A DNA stretch of 6,599 nt from Frankiales bacterium. GTDB taxonomy: Bacteria; Actinomycetota; Actinomycetes; Mycobacteriales; SCTD01. Shown one piece after another: positions 1-5,592 of this stretch. The notes below the pieces were generated by a model. That model saw nothing but the letters and a program-made list of their open reading frames with translations. It did no database searches and had not been told where the DNA came from. Within the stretch, counting starts at the first letter, position 1, and every line of letters starts with the position of its first letter. The position numbers and the translations under genes are program-made. The stretch spans positions 1 through 6,599 of the forward strand of contig JAOPWW010000316.1 of NCBI GenBank assembly GCA_025965495.1, in the 5' to 3' direction.

Positions 1-1101
1 GCCGAGCAGCAGGCGGCCACCGACCCCGACGCGCCGCCGCCCCCGGACGCCGGGCTCCTGCGCGGGCTGGCCAGCCGGCTCACCACCCCGCTGCTGCCCG
101 ACGACTACCTCCACCTGCTCAACCCGCTGTGGAGCGCTCGCGAGCTGCGCGGCGTCGTCGTCGACGTCGTCCCGGAGACCGAGCACGCGGCCACGCTGGT
201 CATCCAGCCCGGCTGGGGCTGGTCCGGCGAGTACCGGGCCGGCCAGTACATCGGCATCGGCGTGCAGGTCCAGGGGCGGTGGCACTGGCGGTCCTACTCG
301 CTGACGTCGGTCCCGACCCGCGGCGACACCACGATCAGCATCACGGTCAAGGCGATGCCGGAGGGGTTCCTGTCGCAGCACCTCGTCGGCGGCCTCGAGC
401 CCGGCACGGTCGTGCGGCTGGCGGCCCCCAAGGGCGACTTCGTGCTGCCGGACCCGCCGCCGGAGAAGATCCTGTTCCTCACCGGCGGCGCCGGGCTCAC
501 TCCCGTCATGGGCATGCTGCGGATGCTGGACCGCCGCGGCTCGATGACCGACGTCCAGGTCGTCCACTCCGCCCCCACCGAGCAGGACGCGCTGTTCCGC
601 CGGGAGCTGCACGCCCTCGCCGACAAGCACTCCTCGCTGCGGCTGCACGAGCAGTTCACCGAGACGATGGGCATGCTCGCGCTGGAGCGGCTCGGCGAGG
701 TCGTCCCGGACTGGGTCGAGCGCGAGACCTGGGCCTGCGGGCCGCCGCCGATGCTCGACGCCGCGGAGAAGGCCTGGAAGGCCCAGCACCTCACCGGCAA
801 GCTCCACCTCGAGCGCTTCTCGATCCAGCTGGACGGCGCCGGCGGCGAAGGCGGCACCGTCACCTTCGGTGCGGGCGGCAAGACCGCGGAGGTCGACGGC
901 GCGACCACGCTGCTGGAGGCCGGCGAGCAGGTCGGCGTCCAGATGCCCTTCGGCTGCCGGATGGGCATCTGCCAGTCCTGCGTCGTCCCCCTGGTCGCCG
1001 GCTCGGTCCGCGACCTGCGCAACGGCACGGTCCACGTCGAGGGCGACCGCGTCCAGACCTGCGTCTCCGCCGCCGCCGGCGACTGCGTCCTCGGCGTCTA
1101 G
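1..1101 (+). CDS. NAD(P)H oxidoreductase (FAD + [2Fe-2S]), electron donor to the desaturase; 5' partial
   Basis: The frame is open from base 1, so the start lies outside the window; 366 residues are visible. It passes electrons from NAD(P)H through FAD to a ferredoxin-type [2Fe-2S] cluster, and from there to the desaturase encoded next door. Counting from the first visible codon, the domains in order are: an FAD-binding ferredoxin-reductase barrel with the flavin motif RSYS at 97-100; an NAD(P)-binding domain with GGAGLTP at 162-168 and CGPPPM at 246-251; and a C-terminal plant-type ferredoxin domain with cluster cysteines C319, C324, C327 and C354 (CX4CX2C, then a distant C). The order and size match mycobacterial Rv3230c, about 380 residues, so perhaps only 10-20 residues are missing. 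The stop TAG is 29 nt before the desaturase start, which implies one transcript. The family is clear; the exact acceptor is inferred from the gene pairing. Preference for NADPH or NADH cannot be read from the sequence. Confidence 0.93.
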   Translation, partial: AEQQAATDPDAPPPPDAGLLRGLASRLTTPLLPDDYLHLLNPLWSARELRGVVVDVVPETEHAATLVIQPGWGWSGEYRAGQYIGIGVQVQGRWHWRSYSLTSVPTRGDTTISITVKAMPEGFLSQHLVGGLEPGTVVRLAAPKGDFVLPDPPPEKILFLTGGAGLTPVMGMLRMLDRRGSMTDVQVVHSAPTEQDALFRRELHALADKHSSLRLHEQFTETMGMLALERLGEVVPDWVERETWACGPPPMLDAAEKAWKAQHLTGKLHLERFSIQLDGAGGEGGTVTFGAGGKTAEVDGATTLLEAGEQVGVQMPFGCRMGICQSCVVPLVAGSVRDLRNGTVHVEGDRVQTCVSAAAGDCVLGV

Positions 1102-1117
1102 ACCCCCCAACCCCCAC

Positions 1118-1122
1118 AGGAG
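1118..1122 (+). promoter_or_regulatory. Ribosome binding site of the desaturase gene
   Basis: AGGAG lies 8 nt before a GTG codon at 1131. This fixes the desaturase start at that GTG. The same frame is open back into the reductase gene (first ATG at 129), but that upstream stretch is an out-of-frame shadow of the reductase. Confidence 0.8.
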
Positions 1123-1130
1123 CACCGCAC

Positions 1131-2306
1131 GTGGCTGTCACGGACATCAAGGCGTTCGCCCACCTCACCGAGGCCGACGTCGAGGCGATCGGGCGCGAGC
1201 TCGACCAGCTCCGGCGCGACGTCGAGGAGAGTCGCGGCGAGCACGACGCCGCCTACATCAAGCGCGCCATCGCGATCCAGCGCGGCCTGGTCGTCGGCGG
1301 GCGGGTGACCCTGTTCGCCAGCGCCTTCCCGCCGGCCTGGGTCGCCGGCACGACCATGCTCGGGCTCGCCAAGATCATCGAGAACATGGAGCTGGGCCAC
1401 AACGTCATCCACGGCCAGTGGGACTGGATGAACGACCCCGAGGTGCACTCCAGCGCCTGGGAGTGGGACACCGCCTGCCCGAGCGAGCAGTGGAAGCACA
1501 GCCACAACTTCGTGCACCACAAGTACACGAACGTCGTCGGCAAGGACGACGACGTCGGCTACGGCATCCTGCGCGTCACCCGCGACCAGAAGTGGCACCC
1601 GGTCTACCTGGCGCAGCCGCTGACGAACGCGCTGCTGGCGATGCTGTTCCAGTACGCCGTGGCGCTGCACGACCTGAACATCGCCGAGATCCGCAAGGGC
1701 CGGAAGGACACGCGGACGACGCTGCGCCAGCTCAAGCAGATCGGGCGCAAGGTCGGCCGGCAGATCGGCAAGGACTACGTGCTGTTCCCGCTGCTCACCG
1801 GACCGCAGTTCCTGTCGACCCTGACCGCGAACGCCACGGCGAACCTCCTGCGCAACCTGTGGTCCTACACGGTCATCTTCTGCGGCCACTTCCCGGACGG
1901 CGCCGAGAAGTTCACCGTCCAGGAGTTCGAGGACGAGACGCCGCACGAGTGGTACCTGCGCCAGATGCTCGGGTCGGCGAACTTCAGGGCCGGACCCCTC
2001 ATGGCCTTCATGTCGGGCAACCTCTGCTACCAGATCGAGCACCACCTGTTCCCCGACCTGCCGAGCAACCGGTACGCCGAGATGTCGGTGCGGATCAAGG
2101 CCCTGTGCGACAAGTACGAGCTGCCCTACACGACCGGCTCGCTGGCGCGTCAGTACAGCCAGACGCTCCGCACCCTGTGGAAGCTGTCGGTGCCGAACCG
2201 GTTCCTGACCGCCACCGCCGACGCCGCCCCGGAGACGGCGTCGGAGCGCGGCGGCACCGTGCAGCAGCTGCGCGGGTCGGCCTCCCCGGTGCGCCTCGCC
2301 GGCTGA
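1131..2306 (+). CDS. desA3: Membrane fatty acyl-CoA desaturase (DesA3 type)
   Basis: A 391-residue integral-membrane diiron desaturase. The family inserts a cis double bond into a saturated acyl chain using O2 and two electrons; mycobacterial DesA3 makes oleoyl-CoA from stearoyl-CoA. All three histidine boxes are present: HNVIH at 90-94, HSHNFVHH at 123-130 and QIEHH at 301-305. Flanking words such as GQWDWMNDP and KYTN (131-134) are typical of the DesA3 subgroup. Hydrophobic segments lie near residues 52-80, 160-180 and 216-250; the basic stretch around 188-214 is probably a cytoplasmic loop. The start is GTG with a good ribosome binding site. The reductase gene 29 nt upstream is the expected electron donor. 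The glutamine in place of histidine in box 3 also occurs in front-end desaturases, so regiochemistry cannot be settled from sequence alone. The last 30 or so residues are low-complexity and probably disordered. Confidence 0.93.
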   Translation: MAVTDIKAFAHLTEADVEAIGRELDQLRRDVEESRGEHDAAYIKRAIAIQRGLVVGGRVTLFASAFPPAWVAGTTMLGLAKIIENMELGHNVIHGQWDWMNDPEVHSSAWEWDTACPSEQWKHSHNFVHHKYTNVVGKDDDVGYGILRVTRDQKWHPVYLAQPLTNALLAMLFQYAVALHDLNIAEIRKGRKDTRTTLRQLKQIGRKVGRQIGKDYVLFPLLTGPQFLSTLTANATANLLRNLWSYTVIFCGHFPDGAEKFTVQEFEDETPHEWYLRQMLGSANFRAGPLMAFMSGNLCYQIEHHLFPDLPSNRYAEMSVRIKALCDKYELPYTTGSLARQYSQTLRTLWKLSVPNRFLTATADAAPETASERGGTVQQLRGSASPVRLAG

Positions 2307-2326
2307 CGGCAGACCGTCCCACGACG

Positions 2327-2370
2327 CTCGGCCCGGCCGGACCACCACGCGGTGGTCCGGCCGGCCCGGG
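2327..2370. terminator. GC-rich hairpin, probable bidirectional terminator between convergent genes
   Basis: A perfect 14-bp inverted repeat (2333-2346 with 2351-2364) encloses a 4-nt loop, ACGC. Beyond a single C-C mismatch (2332/2365), pairing continues for about five more pairs, one of them G-T, towards 2327 and 2370. It sits between the desaturase stop at 2306 and the hemerythrin stop at 2383, so it could end transcription from both sides. There is no T-tract on either strand, as is common in high-GC actinobacteria, so it may act as a hairpin-only terminator or as an RNA-stabilising 3' structure. Confidence 0.75.
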
Positions 2371-2382
2371 TGAGCCGTCGTC

Positions 2383-2880
2383 CTAGCTGTGCTCCTCGAC
2401 GTACTGGTCGGGGTCCTTCACGTCGGTGTCGAGCTGCGGCGCGGCGGCGGTGGTCTTCGCGGTCTCGAAGGCGACGGCGAGGTCGTTGCGCAGCTGCGCG
2501 GACGCGTGCCGCCGGAAGTCCGGCAGGCCGTCGTCCTCCTCCTCGCCCATGTGCTCGGTGTTGGCGCTGCGCGCGGCCTTCACGGCGTCCCACCAGTCGC
2601 GCGACCCCACCTCGGCTGCCGCGGCCTTCTCGACCGCCTCGCGGATCTCGTTGTGGTCGCCGATGGCGTCCCGGGTCTCCTCCCCGCCCTCGTCGGCCAG
2701 GCGCAGCAGCTCCGGGTAGAACACGGCCTCCTCGGCCGCGGCGTGCACCTCGAGGAACTGCGCGAGGTCGCCCCACAGCGCTCCCAGGCGCTCGGTGTCG
2801 GACGGGTCGACGTCGTCGAGCACGGCGAAGGCCAGCCGCTGGCGGTGGTGGTCGGCCAGGATCAGGTCGGTGATGTCCAT
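2383..2880 (-). CDS. Hemerythrin HHE domain protein
   Basis: A 165-residue soluble protein with the cation-binding four-helix hemerythrin fold. The family holds a diiron centre used for O2, peroxide or NO binding, sensing or iron handling; the role here is unknown. Likely ligands follow the usual spacing: H11/H12 in LADHHRQR, H46 and E50 in EVHAAAEEAVFYP, H76 in GDHNEI, and H110 with E113/E114 in EHMGEEEDD. The last 25 or so residues are acidic and probably disordered. There is no signal peptide or membrane segment, so it is cytoplasmic. The ATG at 2880 is preferred because AGGAGG lies 5 nt upstream; an in-frame GTG at 2913 would add 11 residues but places that site inside the gene. It stands alone on its strand, convergent with the desaturase and divergent from the GH79 gene. 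Confidence 0.9.
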   Translation of the reverse strand: MDITDLILADHHRQRLAFAVLDDVDPSDTERLGALWGDLAQFLEVHAAAEEAVFYPELLRLADEGGEETRDAIGDHNEIREAVEKAAAAEVGSRDWWDAVKAARSANTEHMGEEEDDGLPDFRRHASAQLRNDLAVAFETAKTTAAAPQLDTDVKDPDQYVEEHS

Positions 2881-3011
2881 GGGGGCCTCCTGCCCCTCGA
2901 GAGCCCGGTCCACCGCGCGGCGCGCGCTCCCGCGACCCGGACGTGGTGTCGCTCACAGGCCGCTCGTCCCGATCTCCCACGGTTGCGACCCCGACCGCCC
3001 AGGATGGGCGG
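2881..3011. other. Divergent intergenic region without a canonical -10 box
   Basis: These 131 bases separate the divergent hemerythrin and GH79 starts and should hold at least one promoter. The stretch contains no TA dinucleotide, so a TANNNT -10 hexamer is impossible on either strand. A weak AGGA at 3001-3004, 7 nt before the GH79 ATG, may be its ribosome binding site. I see no convincing operator. Confidence 0.5.
2886..2891 (-). promoter_or_regulatory. Ribosome binding site of the hemerythrin gene
   Basis: On the minus strand this reads AGGAGG, a near-consensus Shine-Dalgarno sequence, followed by five C residues and then the ATG at 2880. It decides between this ATG and the in-frame GTG at 2913. 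Confidence 0.85.
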
Positions 3012-4703
3012 ATGGTGCTGTCCTCCCGCCGGCGTTCCCGGCCCCTGCTCGTCCTGGTCGGCGCCTCCCTGCTCGCCGCGACCCTGCTCCCGCTGCGGCC
3101 GGCCTCGGCCGCCCCGGTTCCGGCCCTCGTCGACGTGACGGCCTGCCCGTCCGACGGCCGCCTCGTCGGCCCGCGCTTCCTCGGCCTCAGCGTCGAGTGG
3201 AGCACGGTCACGCCCTGGTTCGGCGCGGTCGCCACCGAGGCCTCCACGGCCACGGTCACGACGTCCGCTCCCCTGCAGGTCGTGCCCGCCACGGTCCGGC
3301 TCCTGCAGGGCCTGCGCGACACGACCGGCCGCGGCGGCCTGCTCCGGGTCGGTGGCAACAGCCAGGACGGCTACGTCTGGGACGCCCACGGCCGCACGGC
3401 CGGCAACCGGCTGTTCCGCGGCACCGTGACGCCCGGGATGCTCCGCGCGGTCCTCGAGGCGGCGCGGCAGGCCGGCTGGCAGGTGCAGCTCGGGACGAAC
3501 CTGGCGGTCGACCGGCCCGACCTCGTGCACCAGGAGGTCGCGTACGCCGTCCGCCACGACCCCGGCCACGTCCTCGCCGCCGTCGAGCTGGGCAACGAGC
3601 CGAACGGCTACCTCAGCGAGGCCGACTACCTGCGGCGCTTCACCCGCTACGCCGACGCCCTCGCGGCCGACCCGGTCACCCGCCACGTGCCCCTGGCCGG
3701 CCCCGGCACGAGCCAGGGCGTGAGCCCCGCCTGGCAGGCCGACCTGCTCGCCCTGGTCCGGCAGCGGTACGGCGTCCCGCTGGTCTGGTCCGGCTGGCAC
3801 GCCTACGGCAACAAGCCGACCGTCGGGCAGCTCCTCGCTCCCGCGACGTCGGACGCCTGGCGCCGCGCCGTCCTGTCAGCACGGGCGAACGTCCCGGGCG
3901 TGCCGAGCCGGGTCACCGAGGGCAACAGCGTCGGCAGTGGTGGCCTGTCCTCGGTCAGCAACGTGACCGGCTCGGGGACCTGGCTCGCCGACACCCTGCT
4001 CACCGGCGCGCACGCCGGTCTCGCCGGCTACAGCGCGCACGCGTGGGACGGCGCCGTCGACCCGTCCGCGGGCTGGCGCTCCTGGTACACCCCGTTCACC
4101 GTCCGCTCCGGGCAGGTCCACGCCTCGCCGGAGCTCTACGCCATGAGCCTGCTCGCCGGCCTGTCCGGCAGCCGCTTCTGCACGACGACGACCCGCGGCT
4201 GGGACGGCGCCCGCACCACGGAGGCCCACGGCGGGATCGCCTCCGTGGCGCCCGTGCCGCCGGCCCCGCCCGCCACCTCCACCGCGACGGTCGTGACCAC
4301 CCCGGTCAGCGCTACCAGCACGCCCCGCCTGCGGACCTGGTCGGCGGTGCGCCCGGGCAGGGGGGCCGTCGACGTCTACCTGCTGTCCGAGCCCGTCCCC
4401 GGGGGCGCGGGCACGGGCCCGCAGCAGGCCGTCCTGGTCCGGGTGCGACCGGCCGTCACCCTGGCGACCGTCGCCGCGCCGCCGCCGGCCACCGCGCTCG
4501 CCTACGGCGGGGTCAGCTGCGGCGACCTCGCGCCGTCGGTGAACGGCTCGCACGTGTTCCCCGAGGGCGTCCTGCGCCCGGTGCCCCTGACCGTGGTCCC
4601 GAGCGCGCCGGGTTCCTACCGGGTCGGCATCCGCCCGTGCCAGGTCGTGCGCCTCACCGTGCCGCTGGTCCCCGCGACGAAGCCCGCGACGCCGGCGCGC
4701 TGA
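3012..4703 (+). CDS. Secreted GH79-like glycoside hydrolase (beta-glucuronidase/heparanase type)
   Basis: A 563-residue exported enzyme. Residues 1-33 form a Sec signal peptide: a basic n-region with R6-R8 and R10, a Leu/Ala/Val core at 12-28, and probable cleavage after ASA at 31-33. The body looks like a (beta/alpha)8 clan GH-A barrel of family GH79, with FLGLSVEW near the N terminus, RVGGNSQD at 112-119, the proposed acid/base E196 in GNEPNG, and the proposed nucleophile E303 in TEGNSV, at typical clan spacing. A motif ending in PELYAMSLLAG leads into a C-terminal beta-sandwich resembling the GH79 C-terminal domain. A Pro/Thr/Ala-rich stretch at about 411-436 interrupts that domain. Few cysteines are present (for example C45), which may form disulfides. 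Known GH79 enzymes remove glucuronic acid or 4-O-methylglucuronic acid from glycans or proteoglycans; the substrate here is unknown. ATG 3012 is chosen because it begins directly before the basic n-region; the upstream GTG at 2943 would add an unlikely leader. No sugar transporter or regulator adjoins it. Confidence 0.8.
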   Translation: MVLSSRRRSRPLLVLVGASLLAATLLPLRPASAAPVPALVDVTACPSDGRLVGPRFLGLSVEWSTVTPWFGAVATEASTATVTTSAPLQVVPATVRLLQGLRDTTGRGGLLRVGGNSQDGYVWDAHGRTAGNRLFRGTVTPGMLRAVLEAARQAGWQVQLGTNLAVDRPDLVHQEVAYAVRHDPGHVLAAVELGNEPNGYLSEADYLRRFTRYADALAADPVTRHVPLAGPGTSQGVSPAWQADLLALVRQRYGVPLVWSGWHAYGNKPTVGQLLAPATSDAWRRAVLSARANVPGVPSRVTEGNSVGSGGLSSVSNVTGSGTWLADTLLTGAHAGLAGYSAHAWDGAVDPSAGWRSWYTPFTVRSGQVHASPELYAMSLLAGLSGSRFCTTTTRGWDGARTTEAHGGIASVAPVPPAPPATSTATVVTTPVSATSTPRLRTWSAVRPGRGAVDVYLLSEPVPGGAGTGPQQAVLVRVRPAVTLATVAAPPPATALAYGGVSCGDLAPSVNGSHVFPEGVLRPVPLTVVPSAPGSYRVGIRPCQVVRLTVPLVPATKPATPAR

Positions 4704-4728
4704 CCGGGGCGGAGCGGTCAGCCCCCGG
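4704..4728. terminator. Possible short hairpin between convergent stops
   Basis: CCGGGG (4704-4709) can pair with CCCCGG (4723-4728) around a 13-nt loop. It occupies the 14-nt gap between the GH79 and hydrolase stop codons and runs into the 3' end of the hydrolase gene. The stem is only 6 bp, and such repeats are common by chance in DNA this GC-rich, so its role as a terminator is tentative. Confidence 0.3.
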
Positions 4729-5497
4729 CCAGCACCGTCCGGCCGAGCAGCCCGAGCAGCGCGTCCCAGTGCCGCTGCTCCGCGGCGGCGTCGTGCACCG
4801 GCATGTCCCGCATGGTGAAGCCGTGGGAGGCGCCGGCGTAGACCTCCGACGTCACCGCGACCCCAGCCTCGCGGAACGCCTGCTCGAAGCGGGCCACCTG
4901 CTCGGGCGGCATCGACGGGTCCTCGTCGGCGTGGCCGGCGTAGACCTCGGCGCGGACCTGGCCGGCGAGCCGCTCCGGGCCGGTGCCGTCCTCGGGGGCC
5001 AGGTTGCCGCCGTGGAAGCTGGCCGCGGCCCGCACCTGGTCGGGCAGCTGCGCCGCGGCCCGCAGCGCGAGCGCTCCGCCCATGCAGTAGCCCGTGGTGG
5101 CCAGGCGCGACGGGTCGGCCCCACCGGCGTCCACGAGCGCCTGCACGTAGGCCGTCGTGTCGCGGGCGGCGACCTCCGGGGTCAGCGCCGCCATGAACGG
5201 CCGCAGCTCGCCGAACACCGCCGCACGGTCCTCGCTCTGCAGGCGCCCGACGACGTCGGGGACGACCGGCGCGCGACCGCCTCGGTAGAACAGGTTCGGG
5301 GCCAGCACCGCGCACCCGGCGGCGGCGAGCCGGTCGGCCATCTGCTCGACCGTGGGACGCAGCCCGATCGCGTCCATGAACAGCAGCACCCCGGGCACGG
5401 GCGCGTCGCCGGCGGGGCGGACGAGGTAGGCGTCGGCCGTGCCGTCCGGGGTGGGGACGTCGAGCCGGCGGCGGTCCAGGTCAGGGGACGGAGTCAT
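4718..5497 (-). CDS. Dienelactone hydrolase family protein
   Basis: A 259-residue cytoplasmic alpha/beta hydrolase with no signal peptide. The family uses a Cys-Asp-His triad to open lactones or cleave esters; the type enzyme converts dienelactone to maleylacetate in chlorocatechol breakdown, but most members have unknown substrates. The nucleophile is C138 in GYCMGG, the acid is probably D191 in AGHADEDP, and the histidine is H225 in ASHGF. The N-terminal VRPAGDAPVPGVLLFMDAIG region fits the family's first strands and oxyanion area. Length is close to the usual 230-250. No aromatic-degradation genes adjoin it, so a catabolic role is not supported by context. The start ATG has no visible Shine-Dalgarno sequence; a TACGGT box just upstream suggests leaderless translation. 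It ends 14 nt from the GH79 stop and is divergent from the haloperoxidase gene. Confidence 0.9.
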   Translation of the reverse strand: MTPSPDLDRRRLDVPTPDGTADAYLVRPAGDAPVPGVLLFMDAIGLRPTVEQMADRLAAAGCAVLAPNLFYRGGRAPVVPDVVGRLQSEDRAAVFGELRPFMAALTPEVAARDTTAYVQALVDAGGADPSRLATTGYCMGGALALRAAAQLPDQVRAAASFHGGNLAPEDGTGPERLAGQVRAEVYAGHADEDPSMPPEQVARFEQAFREAGVAVTSEVYAGASHGFTMRDMPVHDAAAEQRHWDALLGLLGRTVLAGG

Positions 5498-5503
5498 GGC
5501 GCG

Positions 5504-5509
5504 ACCGTA
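5504..5509 (-). promoter_or_regulatory. Candidate -10 box for leaderless transcription of the hydrolase
   Basis: On the minus strand this reads TACGGT, matching the actinobacterial TANNNT -10 pattern, and it ends 6 nt before the ATG at 5497. That distance would put transcription start at or next to the A of the ATG, which fits the missing Shine-Dalgarno sequence. No clear -35 box is seen. Confidence 0.5.
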
Positions 5510-5532
5510 CGGCAGCCGGCTCGAGCACCTTC

Positions 5533-5562
5533 TTGACCTGTTTTGTCAGCAATGGCTAGGGT
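5533..5562 (+). promoter_or_regulatory. Candidate housekeeping promoter of the haloperoxidase-like gene
   Basis: A -35 box TTGACC (5533-5538) and a -10 box TAGGGT (5557-5562) are separated by 18 nt. This is the least GC-rich stretch in the window, with a TTTT run at 5541-5544. Transcription would begin near 5569, leaving a leader of about 24 nt before the GTG at 5593. A TGAC-N7-GTCA inverted repeat at 5534-5548 overlaps the -35 and could be an operator. Confidence 0.6.
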
Positions 5563-5583
5563 CTGCACCCCACCCCTGCCCCT

Positions 5584-5588
5584 GGAGG
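5584..5588 (+). promoter_or_regulatory. Ribosome binding site of the haloperoxidase-like gene
   Basis: GGAGG lies 4 nt before GTG 5593, a slightly short spacing. The same frame has a TAG stop at 5557-5559 and no ATG or GTG between that stop and 5593, so the GTG start is well fixed. Confidence 0.75.
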
Positions 5589-5592
5589 CCCC

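Noticed and set aside
129..1130. An in-frame extension of the desaturase back to an ATG at 129.
   Set aside because: It overlaps the reductase in another frame and translates to an Arg/Pro/Gly-rich low-complexity sequence. The GTG at 1131 has a good ribosome binding site and begins the conserved protein.
1098..2348. A 416-codon open frame antisense to the desaturase.
   Set aside because: The desaturase on the plus strand has all three histidine boxes; the antisense frame has no recognisable domain.
2911..2928. A CG-alternating tract that could form a small hairpin upstream of the hemerythrin gene.
   Set aside because: The repeat is short and imperfect, and expected by chance at this base composition.
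2150..3358. A 402-codon minus-strand frame spanning hemerythrin and the start of GH79.
   Set aside because: It is a shifted-frame shadow of the real hemerythrin gene, with Arg/Gly-rich translation and no motif.
3876..5315. A 479-codon open frame on the minus strand.
   Set aside because: It is an off-frame shadow of the hydrolase and an antisense shadow of the GH79 gene, with low-complexity translation and no motif.
2383..5497. A functional cluster linking hemerythrin, GH79 and the dienelactone hydrolase.
   Set aside because: The three genes alternate in strand with separate control regions, and their family functions do not share a pathway.
2795..5536. A 913-codon open frame on the plus strand.
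   Set aside because: It runs over the hemerythrin, GH79 and hydrolase genes and is Arg/Pro/Gly/Ala-rich without any family motif. Stops are rare in off-frames of DNA this GC-rich.
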